This document shows positions 53,386-62,376 of a stretch of DNA of 64,000 nt, piece by piece. The translations under genes and the position numbers were made by a program. The stretch is taken from assembly GCA_035308965.1 (NCBI GenBank), contig DATGFN010000066.1:5400-69399 (forward strand), given 5' to 3'. The notes under the pieces are model-generated. The model did no database searches. It was not told where the DNA came from and saw nothing but the letters and a program-made list of their open reading frames with translations. Source of the DNA: DASYXZ01 sp035308965 (GTDB lineage Bacteria > Acidobacteriota > Terriglobia > UBA7540). The first letter of the stretch is position 1; each line of letters begins with the position of its first letter.

Positions 53386-54264
53386 ATGGAGAAATCAAAC
53401 GAGGGCGGGTTGAAGAACCTGGAAGAGCGGAAGCTCAAAGAAATAGAACATTCCCGCCTGAGGCGAAGTATCCTCCAGGGATTTGAGCGCCAAAGCGATA
53501 CCAATCCTGATGAAGAGGTCGCCGGGCTTCAGCAAAAGATCCGGGACCCCAAGGCTTTCAAGCGCCATTTCTCCAATATCAAGTTCTACTCCGTTGCAAC
53601 CAGCAGCGAGCGGTACTACCAGGATTGGCTCCGCGAAAGATGTCGCGGCGCAAAGGTGCTCGACTATTGCTGCGGCAATGGCGAGAACGGCATATTCGCC
53701 GCCCAGTGCGGCGGGGACGTGATAGGCATCGACATTTCACCGGAAGGTATTGAAAATGCACGGGTAAACGCAACACAAGAGGGCGTGGAACAGAATTGTA
53801 AATTCGAGGTTAGGGACGCTGAGGCGACAGGTTTCCCGGACAGTACGTTTGACGTCATCGTCGAATATGGCGCTTTGCACCACTTGGATTACAAGTCGGC
53901 TATGATGGAGTTACGCCGAATTATCAAGCCGGCAGGCGAGATCGTTTGTATCGAGGCTTTGCGGCATAACCCCCTCATCCACCTATATCGGAAGATGACT
54001 CCCCACCTCCGGACCGAGTGGGAAGTTGACCATATCCTGAAGGTAAATCAATTGGACCTCTCAAAAGAGTATTTTGCGGAGGTCCACGTCAAGTTCTTTC
54101 ATTTGGCGGTGCTGGCAGCAGTGCCATTTCGGAAGATGCGCATTTTCAAGTCCATGCGCCGCTTTTTGGAGGGGGTAGATGAGGTGATACTCAAGCGCCC
54201 CTTCATTGGTAAGTATGGCTGGATCATGGTGATGACGCTTTCGAAGCCAATCAAAGAGCGCTAA
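53386..54264 (+). CDS. SAM-dependent methyltransferase
   Basis: 292 residues. Class I methyltransferase with VLDYCCGNGENGIF (motif I) and DISPEGIENARV, then FDVIVEYGALHHLDY. The N-terminal 80 residues are charged and helical. ATG 53386 is preferred to upstream in-frame starts, which lie within the preceding glycosyltransferase gene; GTG 53371 is an alternative with GGAG just ahead. It is followed after 2 bp by the sugar transferase gene, so the two are coupled. Confidence 0.88.
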   Translation: MEKSNEGGLKNLEERKLKEIEHSRLRRSILQGFERQSDTNPDEEVAGLQQKIRDPKAFKRHFSNIKFYSVATSSERYYQDWLRERCRGAKVLDYCCGNGENGIFAAQCGGDVIGIDISPEGIENARVNATQEGVEQNCKFEVRDAEATGFPDSTFDVIVEYGALHHLDYKSAMMELRRIIKPAGEIVCIEALRHNPLIHLYRKMTPHLRTEWEVDHILKVNQLDLSKEYFAEVHVKFFHLAVLAAVPFRKMRIFKSMRRFLEGVDEVILKRPFIGKYGWIMVMTLSKPIKER

Positions 54265-54266
54265 GT

Positions 54267-54926
54267 ATGGCGGGAGATGCAAGGCAGGACAACCAAATCT
54301 TGTCAACCGACCTGCCCATTAGTCGAGCATATGAAGCCTTCAAGCGGGTATTTGATTTCATTCTGGCCTTCATTGGACTGATCGTCCTCTCTCCGCTGTT
54401 GGTCATGATTGCGGTAGCCATCAAATTAACCTCTAGTGGACCCATTTTCTACCGCGGGGTAAGGACAGGCCGACACGGTAAGTTTTTTAGAATGATGAAG
54501 TTCAGGACCATGGTAGCTAATGCCGAGTCCGTCGGTGGCACATCGACCGCGGAAACCGACCCTCGTATTACGCGGATTGGCAAATGGCTTCGAGCGCATA
54601 AGCTTGACGAGTTCCCGCAACTCTTTAACGTTTTGAAGGGTGAGATGAGCCTTGTGGGTCCGAGGCCCGAGGTGGAGGAATACACCCGTTTGTACACTCC
54701 GGAGGAGATGGCTATTCTTGAAGTGCCTCCTGGAATTACCGATTTTTCATCCATAAAGTTTAGGGATTTGAATGCGATCCTTGCTGAAGCAGATGATCCG
54801 GACAAGTACTTTGCTGAAAACGTGCTCCCAACCAAAAATAAACTGCGGCTGGAATATGTGCGGAATCGATCCCTCTGGCTTGATTTCAAGATAATTTTCC
54901 TTACCTTGCGTGCCATCTGGCAATAG
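54267..54926 (+). CDS. Initiating sugar-phosphate transferase (WcaJ/WbaP type, short form)
   Basis: 219 residues covering only the catalytic half of the family: one membrane segment (FILAFIGLIVLSPLLVMIAV, about 32-51), then RTGRHGKFFRMMKFRTM, RIGKWLRAHKLDEFPQLFNV and GEMSLVGPRPEV. Such enzymes move a sugar-1-phosphate (often galactose or glucose) from UDP to undecaprenyl phosphate, the first step of repeat-unit assembly. The usual extra four-span N-terminal domain is absent, as in PglC-like short forms. Confidence 0.94.
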   Translation: MAGDARQDNQILSTDLPISRAYEAFKRVFDFILAFIGLIVLSPLLVMIAVAIKLTSSGPIFYRGVRTGRHGKFFRMMKFRTMVANAESVGGTSTAETDPRITRIGKWLRAHKLDEFPQLFNVLKGEMSLVGPRPEVEEYTRLYTPEEMAILEVPPGITDFSSIKFRDLNAILAEADDPDKYFAENVLPTKNKLRLEYVRNRSLWLDFKIIFLTLRAIWQ

Positions 54927-54928
54927 TA

Positions 54929-55882
54929 ATGGAATATAAGAGACTGGGAGTCACTGACCTTAAGGTTTCCCGTGTTGGGTTCGGAGGCTGGGCGATTGGG
55001 GGGCATGGATGGGGGAAGGTAGACGATGGCGATTCTATCCGCGCCATCCGCAAAGCCTATGACCTTGGCATTAATTTTTTTGACACCGCCGACATTTACG
55101 GATTCGGCCACTCCGAAGAAATCCTTTGCGAGGCCTTGGGCGAGGATAGAAGAAAAGTTCTGATTGCTACAAAGTTTGGCATGAAGTGGGATCAGAGTGG
55201 CGCAATCTCGCGTGACGCCAGTGCAAGCCGGGTTGTGGAAGCTCTCGAAGGAAGTCTGCGTCGACTGCGGCTTGATTGCGTCGCCCTCTATCAGATTCAC
55301 TGGCCGGACCCGAATACGCCCTTGGAAGAGACCATGGAAGCCCTGAAGAAATGCAAGGAAGCTGGAAAGATAAAGTATATCGGGTGCTCCAATTTTACGC
55401 CTGACCTGATTACTCGGGCCCAGCAAGTGCATCGTTTGGAATCAGTGCAGGCCCCCTACAGCGTCATTGACCGCTCAATCGAAGGCGAGCTACTTTCATG
55501 CTGCGAGCGATTTGAAATGGGTGTGGTGGCATATAACCCTCTGGCCCAGGGGCTCTTGTCGGGAAAGTTCGGGCCGGAAACCCAGTTCGGAAAGGATGAT
55601 GTGCGGAGCCGGAGCAAGTATTTCCAGCCGGGTGAGTTCGAGAAAAATCTTGATGCCGTGGGGCGGTTGAGGAAGGTGGCAAGCCGTTACGGCAAAACTC
55701 CGGCACAAGTGGCGCTCCGCTGGGTCTTGCAGCATCCATTAGTCACTTGCGTCATTCCTGGAATTAAGAAACCAGAACAGATCGAAGATAATGCCGGCGC
55801 TGCTAATGGGTGGGAATTGGCAGGGCAGGATCAGGCGTGGCTGGCATCGGGTGTTGAGGCTGGAGCTGACGCTGGAGCTTGA
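54929..55882 (+). CDS. Aldo/keto reductase
   Basis: 317 residues with the complete AKR tetrad: D52 and Y57 in FFDTADIYGFG, K82 in IATKFG and H124 in YQIHWPD; the C-terminal NADPH-binding part has CVIPGIKKPEQIEDN. Genes of this type in O-antigen clusters reduce keto or deoxy-keto groups on nucleotide sugars. 2 bp after the sugar transferase stop. Specific substrate unknown; the neighbouring C-methyl and E1-type genes suggest a branched deoxysugar. Confidence 0.9.
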   Translation: MEYKRLGVTDLKVSRVGFGGWAIGGHGWGKVDDGDSIRAIRKAYDLGINFFDTADIYGFGHSEEILCEALGEDRRKVLIATKFGMKWDQSGAISRDASASRVVEALEGSLRRLRLDCVALYQIHWPDPNTPLEETMEALKKCKEAGKIKYIGCSNFTPDLITRAQQVHRLESVQAPYSVIDRSIEGELLSCCERFEMGVVAYNPLAQGLLSGKFGPETQFGKDDVRSRSKYFQPGEFEKNLDAVGRLRKVASRYGKTPAQVALRWVLQHPLVTCVIPGIKKPEQIEDNAGAANGWELAGQDQAWLASGVEAGADAGA

Positions 55883-55921
55883 TACAAGCTCCAGCGATCG
55901 GGTGCGAGAGAGGAGCTTTGA

Positions 55922-56950
55922 ATGAAGTCAGAAGTAACCAAACCCCCGGGTGCGGAAACTACTCCCGGAGGCCTTTCGGTTGTCCTCCTAAGGTCCATGT
56001 ACCGGACCATGTTGCGAATCCGTATTTTTGAGGAGCGCGTGGCCGAATTGGTGACGGCCGGAGAGATTGGGACTCCATGCCATCTTTACATTGGACAGGA
56101 GGCCGTGGCCACGGGTGTTTGCGCCGCTCTCGAAAAGGAGGATTACGTCTGGGGCGGACATCGCTCCCACGGCCATTACTTGGCAAAGGGAGGAAACCTG
56201 CGTACGATGTTGGCGGAAATATATGGCAAGGCGACGGGTTGCTCAAAGGGAAGAGGCGGCTCGATGCACTTGTTCGCCTCCGATGTCGGGATCCTCGGCA
56301 CTGTGCCGCTTGTAGCCGCTACAATCCCCCTGGCAGTGGGCGCAGGCCTGGCGTCGAAATTGCGTGGAGACAGGCGGGTCTCCGTAGCATTCTTTGGGGA
56401 CGGGGCGACGGAAGAGGGCGTCTTTCACGAATCAGTTAACATGGCGGCGCTCTATCGGCTGCCGGTTATCTTCGTCTGCGAGAATAACTTCTACGCCAGT
56501 CACATGCAATTGCTCGAACGTCGTGCAGCGGATAATCTTTCCAAGGCGGGTGATGCTCATGGCATTACATCGTCCTCCCTGGATGGGAATGACGTCGAGG
56601 CAGCGTACCGCGCCGCCACGATTGCGGTTGAGCGCGCCCGCGGTGGACGAGGACCGACGCTGCTCGAGTGCCGTACCTTTCGCTGGCGCGGACACGTCGG
56701 CCCCTCGTGGGATATGGACGTCGGCGTCAAGCGCAAAGACGAATTGAAAGACTGGTTGGGCAAGGATCCTGTGGCTCGGGTCCGGGCCAGCCTTTCAGAT
56801 TTTGGCGACACGCCGGAAGGTTTTGAAGTGATGGATAAGGAAATTCGAGCCGAGGTGGAAAAAGCGGTTGAATTCGCCCGCGAGTCGGAATACCCGCGCG
56901 CTAGCGAACTATTGGACCATGTGTTTTCCCCGGGGGCGGTGATCCAATAA
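55922..56950 (+). CDS. Thiamine-diphosphate dehydrogenase E1 alpha subunit
   Basis: 342 residues. The ThDP motif runs from GDG (159-161, FGDGATEEG) to NN (188-189, CENNFY), and the substrate loop histidines (GGHRSHGHYL, H80/H83) are present. Such alpha subunits pair with a beta subunit (next gene, 1 bp away) in pyruvate/branched-chain/acetoin dehydrogenases. Here there is no E2 or E3 gene, and the setting is sugar biosynthesis, so the pair may act as a stand-alone two-carbon (acyl) ligase on a keto-sugar. AGAGGAG precedes the ATG. Confidence 0.9.
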   Translation: MKSEVTKPPGAETTPGGLSVVLLRSMYRTMLRIRIFEERVAELVTAGEIGTPCHLYIGQEAVATGVCAALEKEDYVWGGHRSHGHYLAKGGNLRTMLAEIYGKATGCSKGRGGSMHLFASDVGILGTVPLVAATIPLAVGAGLASKLRGDRRVSVAFFGDGATEEGVFHESVNMAALYRLPVIFVCENNFYASHMQLLERRAADNLSKAGDAHGITSSSLDGNDVEAAYRAATIAVERARGGRGPTLLECRTFRWRGHVGPSWDMDVGVKRKDELKDWLGKDPVARVRASLSDFGDTPEGFEVMDKEIRAEVEKAVEFARESEYPRASELLDHVFSPGAVIQ

Positions 56951-56951
56951 G

Positions 56952-57938
56952 ATGACCACTCGAGCCATCACTTATGCAGAAGCGATCCGGGAAGCACATG
57001 CTCAGTTGCTTTCCACCGATCCGAGAGTTTTCATCATTGGCCAGGGGCTATGGAGTCCCTGGTATGCCGGGACCAGTCTGAAGGACATCGACAAGGAATT
57101 CGGGCGGGACCGGGTCATCGACTCGCCTGTGAGTGAGAATGCCACAACGGGGGCCGCCATCGGCGCCGCCATTGCCGGCATGCGCCCCATCGTTTTCCAT
57201 CCGCGGATGGACTTCATGCTGCTCGCATTCGATACGATTATCAATCAGGCCGCAAACTGGTCTTACATTTTTGGCGGCCAGGTAAGCGTCCCGATTGTGA
57301 TACGGGCTACCATCAACCGGGGGGGCCAGCAAGGGGCACAACATTCGCAAGCAATTCAGGCATTTTTCATGCACGTCCCCGGTATCAAGGTGGTGATGCC
57401 TGGAACCGCCTACGATGCCAAAGGACTCTTGATTGCCGGCATCCAGGACGGCAACCCCGTGATGTATATCGACGATCGATGGCTTTATGAAGAACGAGGC
57501 GAGGTTCCGGAGGAAATATTCACGGTCGCAATCGGAAAGGCTGCTCTGCGCAGAAAGGGGTCCGATGTCACTATTGTCGCCACTTCCTACATGGCGGCAA
57601 AGTCCATCGAAGCGGCCCGAATATTGAGCGAGGAGCATATCGACGCGGAGCTGATTGACCTGCGCTCCATTAAGCCCTGGGACCAGGAGATGGTCCTCTC
57701 CTCGGTGGCCAAGACTGGACGACTGGTGATTGCGGACGCGGCATGGGGAACCGGTGGGGTGGCAGCGGAGATTGCCGCAACTGTGGGTTCCCAGGTATTC
57801 GATCGCCTGAAAGCGCCGATCCAGCGGCTCTGCCTTCCGGATGCTCCCGCTCCTACCAGCGCTGCGCTCGAAGGAGCTTATTACTTGAAAGCCTCCCAAA
57901 TAGTCTCGGCGGTCCAAGGCTTGCTCGTTTCGAAGTGA
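56952..57938 (+). CDS. Thiamine-diphosphate dehydrogenase E1 beta subunit (transketolase-like)
   Basis: 328 residues. The glutamate that contacts thiamine is in SPVSENATTG (about E62); pyrimidine-binding and C-terminal transketolase domains follow (HMHVPGIKVVMPG-like FMHVPGIKVVMPG, and LIDLRSIKPWD). It forms the heterodimer with the alpha subunit encoded just upstream. Cytoplasmic. Its function in this locus is inferred from context, and a general dehydrogenase role without E2 is unlikely. Confidence 0.9.
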   Translation: MTTRAITYAEAIREAHAQLLSTDPRVFIIGQGLWSPWYAGTSLKDIDKEFGRDRVIDSPVSENATTGAAIGAAIAGMRPIVFHPRMDFMLLAFDTIINQAANWSYIFGGQVSVPIVIRATINRGGQQGAQHSQAIQAFFMHVPGIKVVMPGTAYDAKGLLIAGIQDGNPVMYIDDRWLYEERGEVPEEIFTVAIGKAALRRKGSDVTIVATSYMAAKSIEAARILSEEHIDAELIDLRSIKPWDQEMVLSSVAKTGRLVIADAAWGTGGVAAEIAATVGSQVFDRLKAPIQRLCLPDAPAPTSAALEGAYYLKASQIVSAVQGLLVSK

Positions 57939-57952
57939 ACGGAGGATTTAAT

Positions 57953-59842
57953 TTGCCAAGAAAGTTTGACCTTTACACGCGCACCAATCAATTCATTATT
58001 GACGGGCTCATATTTGCGTCCTCATTTACGGTGGCGTACGCTTTTCGTTTCGAAGGAGTGCCCGATTGGCCTCACTTTAAGCAGTTGCTCCTATGGCTGC
58101 CCTATTTGGTGGCCGCCCGCCTGTATGTCAATTGGAAGCTCGGGATATATAAGTTCATCTGGCGCTATGTTTCCCTCAATGACGCCCTGGCCATTGCCCG
58201 GTCCCTTGCGGTGGTCTCGGGGGTGTTACTCGCTCTGCGATTTCTTTATCCTGGTCAGGCTGTCTTTGCCGCACGATTCCATGTTCCGCTGAGCGTGATC
58301 GTTCTTGAATACCTCCTGTCGCTCGCGGGATGTCTTGGCGGCAGAGCCCTCCGCCGAATCCTCTACCAGCGCAAAACAATATCGTCCCCGGATTCGCCAA
58401 AGCGCGCCAGGATTCTCATCATAGGGGCGGGCCAGGCGGGAGTCCGGCTGGCCCAGGAAATGGAGGCCCAGCGTTTGGCCCAAACGGTTGGGTTTCTGGA
58501 CGACAACCCCAAGAAAATTGGCTCGGTCATTAATCGCGTTCGTGTGCTCGGTCCAACAAGTATTTTGCCTTCGGCCGTGAGAGAGCACGATGTGGATCAG
58601 GTCGTCATCGCCATCACGCGTCCCTCGCGCGAAACATTGAAGCGCTTTTGGGCTCTTTCCGAAAACCTTTCCATCGCGATCAAGATTATCCCGACCTTCG
58701 AAGAAATTCTCCACGGCAAACTAAACATCTCAGCATTCCGCGAAATTCACATGGATGACCTGCTCGGGCGCGAGACCGTGAATTTGACTGCCAACCCTGC
58801 CGAGGTAGGCGCCTTGTATAGTGGCAAGAGAATCCTGATTACGGGGGCGGGAGGCTCGATCGGTTCTGAGTTGGCCCATCAAATGTACGCCTTGATGCCC
58901 AAGGATCTGATTCTCCTGGATAAGGATGAAAACGGACTAAATGACGTGTATTGCCATCTCGCGTCCAACGGCGAAGGGCCTGCGGTCCATCCTGTGGTGG
59001 CTGATATTCGTTCTCGGGAGCGCCTCAAGGCGGTTTTTAGTGAGTTCCAGCCTGAAGTAGTATTTCACGCCGCGGCTCACAAGCACGTTCCGTTGATGGA
59101 GATGAACCCATGCGAGGCTGTCCTCAACAACGTGGTAGGGACCCGCAACCTGGTTGAAGAAGCCAAGGCCAGCGGCGCTTCCCACTTCATTTTTATTTCC
59201 ACTGACAAGGCAGTCAAACCTCTTTCGGTCATGGGGGCGACAAAGCGCGTTTGCGAACTGATTATTCAGGCGCACAGCAATCATGGCCAGCAGACACACT
59301 TTGCTTGCGTCCGGTTTGGAAACGTCATGGGCAGCCGTGGCAGTGTCATTCCTCTGTTCCAAAAGCAAATCGCGCGAGGCGGACCCGTCACTCTCACCCA
59401 TCCGGACATGAAGCGGTACATGATGACCATCCCCGAGGCCGTTCGCCTGGTGATTCAGGCCGGGGTCCTGGCCTCCTGCGGGGAAATTTTTGTGCTGGAT
59501 ATGGGCGACCCGGTCACCATCGTCGACTTGGCGAACGATCTGATTGAACTTTCCGGCCTCCGCCCGGGCAAAGATATCCGTGTTGAAGTGACCCAATTGC
59601 GCCCTGGCGAAAAGATGACCGAGGAATTGTTTGACCATGACACCGAGACCACGGCGCCAACCCGATTTGAGAAAATTTGGGTGGCGCGGCCCAAGGCTTT
59701 GTGTCTCAGCGAATTTGAAGGGAAATTAGCCGCTTTGGAAAACGCCGCCCTCCTGAACTCTCCTCTGGATATTCAGAGGCTTCTTCCGGAGTTTAACCTC
59801 TGTTTTGAAACCGCCCAAACCCAGTCGGCTGGCGAAGGATAG
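57953..59842 (+). CDS. CapD/FlaA1-like membrane nucleoside-diphosphate-sugar dehydratase
   Basis: About 629 residues. Four membrane spans (about 15-130), a first Rossmann segment (ILIIGAGQAGVRLAQE, about 155-170) and the catalytic SDR domain with RILITGAGGSIGSELAHQ (about 293-310), the SMK-type site ISTDKAVKPLSVMGATKR. Typical activity is UDP-GlcNAc 4,6-dehydration to UDP-4-keto-6-deoxy-GlcNAc. TTG 57953 is chosen because GGAGG lies 7 nt upstream; a GTG at 57935 overlapping the previous stop is the alternative. Confidence 0.9.
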   Translation: MPRKFDLYTRTNQFIIDGLIFASSFTVAYAFRFEGVPDWPHFKQLLLWLPYLVAARLYVNWKLGIYKFIWRYVSLNDALAIARSLAVVSGVLLALRFLYPGQAVFAARFHVPLSVIVLEYLLSLAGCLGGRALRRILYQRKTISSPDSPKRARILIIGAGQAGVRLAQEMEAQRLAQTVGFLDDNPKKIGSVINRVRVLGPTSILPSAVREHDVDQVVIAITRPSRETLKRFWALSENLSIAIKIIPTFEEILHGKLNISAFREIHMDDLLGRETVNLTANPAEVGALYSGKRILITGAGGSIGSELAHQMYALMPKDLILLDKDENGLNDVYCHLASNGEGPAVHPVVADIRSRERLKAVFSEFQPEVVFHAAAHKHVPLMEMNPCEAVLNNVVGTRNLVEEAKASGASHFIFISTDKAVKPLSVMGATKRVCELIIQAHSNHGQQTHFACVRFGNVMGSRGSVIPLFQKQIARGGPVTLTHPDMKRYMMTIPEAVRLVIQAGVLASCGEIFVLDMGDPVTIVDLANDLIELSGLRPGKDIRVEVTQLRPGEKMTEELFDHDTETTAPTRFEKIWVARPKALCLSEFEGKLAALENAALLNSPLDIQRLLPEFNLCFETAQTQSAGEG

Positions 59843-60199
59843 CCCCGGGCGCCCGGATTTCGGACGAGGTAGGGATCGATATCCATATCGCAAAACAGAA
59901 TAGACCCTCCGCCGGACTTGTCTTCCTGTTCTGGCGCTTTCTCACACCTTTCCTTCATCCCGTTCAAGCAATTGACGGCGGACGCTAATTTCCCTCAGCG
60001 GCATGACAATGAAAATCCTCCCCGAGTGGTTCTTGAGGTAAAATCAGGTGTTCCCTTTCAGCGGCCACAAAGCGAGAGTAAAAGAGGAGATGCATTGGGG
60101 GCGCGTGATTAGGCAGCCGGAACGCAGCGAGGCTTGGCGCACACCCCGTCTTGCCTGAAGATGGATGCCCAAGGTCCTCTAAATCAGGAGCGTTCGACA
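59843..60199 (+). other. Leader region before rmlB
   Basis: 357 bp without a clear gene. A 22-codon frame at 60090-60158 ends 2 bp before an ATG that is in frame with rmlB (60161), but its ribosome site GGAG touches the start, so it is probably not translated. AT-poor until 59980; no repeat seen. Confidence 0.4.
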
Positions 60200-61228
60200 T
60201 TGAAAATACTGGTAACAGGCGGAGCAGGGTTTATTGGCTCCAATTTCATTCGCCTCATTCTTCAAATCCATCCTGAAGTGCAAGTCTTGAATCTCGACAA
60301 ACTCACCTACGCGGGAAACTGCGAAAATCTTCAAGACGTTGAAATAAATCCAAATTATAAATTTCATAAAGGCGACATTTGCGATGCCGCCCTGATGGCC
60401 GAATTGTTGAGCGCGAAATTTGACGCCGTCGTTCATTTTGCGGCGGAAAGCCACGTCGATCGCAGCATTGCCGACGCCCGCGAGTTTATTCATACCAACG
60501 TTCAGGGCACCTATACGTTGCTGGATGCGGCGCGGCGGCACGGGGTCGGACGGTTTCTCCATGTCTCAACCGACGAAGTCTACGGAAGCATGCAGGCCCA
60601 TGAGAGCGCCGACGAAATGAGTCGCCTCCAACCGAACAGCCCCTACGCGGCCAGCAAAGCGGGCTCGGACCTGGTGGTGAGGAGTTTCTGGCAGACTTAT
60701 AAATTTCCGGTGATGATCACCCGGTCTTCAAATAATTACGGCCCTTACCAGTTCCCGGAAAAACTTATTCCCCTGATGATCACCAATGCACTCGAAGGAA
60801 AACAATTACCCGTCTATGGCGATGGCCTTCAGGAACGCGATTGGATTTATGTGGAGGACCATTGCCGGGCGCTGGACCAGGTGCTGCATTCCGGCCGCCC
60901 GGGCGAAACCTACAACATCGGGTACGGTCAGCCGGAGAAGAACCTGGATATTGTGCGAAATCTCCTCGGCATCTTGGATAAACCGGAAAGCTTGATCGAG
61001 TATGTCGCCGACCGGCCCGGGCACGATCGCCGCTACGCCTTGAATACTTCAAAGATCAAAAAGGAATTGGGTTGGAGCTCTTCAGTCGAGCTGAAAAAAG
61101 GGCTGGAAAAAACCGTGGCGTGGTACCGCGCACATTCCGAGTGGGTCAGAAAAACCAAGAGCGGGGAATATCGCACTTATTATGAGAAGTTCTATGAGAA
61201 CCGCACGGCCTCTCTGGCTCATCTCTAG
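60200..61228 (+). CDS. rmlB: dTDP-glucose 4,6-dehydratase
   Basis: 342 residues, normal for RmlB. Conserved LVTGGAGFIGSNFIR, HFAAESHVDRSI, VSTDEVYGS and YAASKAGSD, and the family C-terminal part KTVAWYR. It makes dTDP-4-keto-6-deoxyglucose. TTG 60200 is taken as start: AGGAG lies 9 nt upstream and the frame then begins with the Rossmann strand; ATG 60161 would add 13 residues. Confidence 0.94.
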   Translation: MKILVTGGAGFIGSNFIRLILQIHPEVQVLNLDKLTYAGNCENLQDVEINPNYKFHKGDICDAALMAELLSAKFDAVVHFAAESHVDRSIADAREFIHTNVQGTYTLLDAARRHGVGRFLHVSTDEVYGSMQAHESADEMSRLQPNSPYAASKAGSDLVVRSFWQTYKFPVMITRSSNNYGPYQFPEKLIPLMITNALEGKQLPVYGDGLQERDWIYVEDHCRALDQVLHSGRPGETYNIGYGQPEKNLDIVRNLLGILDKPESLIEYVADRPGHDRRYALNTSKIKKELGWSSSVELKKGLEKTVAWYRAHSEWVRKTKSGEYRTYYEKFYENRTASLAHL

Positions 61229-61377
61229 ATTGTTTCTCCAATCTCCGCCCCCATGGAGTGGCGAATGCGCGCGGCGCGGCGAGTGTCACCTGCAAGTAGT
61301 AAGGCGATGGCGAAATTCGGGAGACCAACTCTCTTGAGTGCTCCCCCTGGCGGGAGGCTCCCCGATGGAAAATACCG

Positions 61378-62376
61378 ATGAGCAAAGCAGCGTTGATCAC
61401 CGGAATCACGGGTCAAGATGGTTCGTACCTCGCGGAGTTCCTCCTGTCCAAGGGCTACAAGGTTTATGGCTTGATCCGCAGAAGCAGCACCATCAATTTT
61501 GAGCGGCTGGCACATCTTCAGGACAAGCTTGAGCTTCTCTCGGGCGACCTCCTCGACCAGAATTCCTTGATCAACGCCTTGAAATCCAGCGAACCCCAAG
61601 AAGTCTATAATCTGGCATCGCAATCCTTTGTTCCCACCTCATGGAGCCAGCCCGTTCTGACCGGAGAATTCACCGCTCTTGGGGTAACACGGATGCTGGA
61701 GGCCATCCGCGTGGTGAATCCGCGCATCAAGTTTTATCAGGCGTCCTCCAGCGAAATGTTTGGTATGGTGGACGAATCACCTCAAAACGAAAAAACGCCG
61801 TTTTATCCGCGCAGTCCATATGGAGTTGCCAAGCTCTACGGGCATTGGATTACGGTGAATTACCGTGAGAGCTATAATCTTTTTGCATGCTCCGGGATCT
61901 TATTTAACCACGAGTCGCCCCGTCGTGGAATCGAGTTTGTCAGCCGCAAAGTTTCCTACGCGGCGGCCCGGATCAAGGCGGGACTGCAACCAAAACTGAA
62001 GATGGGCAACCTGGATGCGGAGCGCGATTGGGGATTCGCCGGCGACTATGTCCAGGCCATGTGGTTGATGCTGCAACGCGATGAGCCCACGGATTACGTG
62101 ATCGGCACAGGAATCACCCACTCGGTAAGCCGTCTCCTGGAAGTGGCTTTCAGCCACCTGGGCATGGATTACAAGCAATACGTGGAGCTGGATCCGGCGC
62201 TTCTGCGCCCCGCGGAAGTTTTTCATCTGAAGGCAGATCCCTCAAAAGCCTTAAGTGAGCTGGGATGGGAGCCCAAAGTCTCCTTTGAGAGGCTCATCCA
62301 TATGATGGTTGATGAAGACCTGGCGCGTTTGCCCAATGCACTTACCCATCCTCCAGTTCGGGAATCCAAACCATGA
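61378..62376 (+). CDS. gmd: GDP-mannose 4,6-dehydratase
   Basis: 332 residues. Gmd signatures TGITGQDGSYLAEFLL, NLASQSFVPTSW, SSSEMFGMV and YGVAKLYGHW. It converts GDP-mannose to GDP-4-keto-6-deoxymannose. The stop overlaps the next start (ATGA), pairing it with a GDP-sugar reductase. GDP-mannose synthesis genes are not in the window. Confidence 0.95.
   Translation: MSKAALITGITGQDGSYLAEFLLSKGYKVYGLIRRSSTINFERLAHLQDKLELLSGDLLDQNSLINALKSSEPQEVYNLASQSFVPTSWSQPVLTGEFTALGVTRMLEAIRVVNPRIKFYQASSSEMFGMVDESPQNEKTPFYPRSPYGVAKLYGHWITVNYRESYNLFACSGILFNHESPRRGIEFVSRKVSYAAARIKAGLQPKLKMGNLDAERDWGFAGDYVQAMWLMLQRDEPTDYVIGTGITHSVSRLLEVAFSHLGMDYKQYVELDPALLRPAEVFHLKADPSKALSELGWEPKVSFERLIHMMVDEDLARLPNALTHPPVRESKP

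Noticed and set aside
60090..60158. 22-codon frame just before rmlB, possible leader peptide
   Set aside because: Its ribosome site touches the start codon, the peptide looks random, and rmlB has its own good site at 60186-60190.
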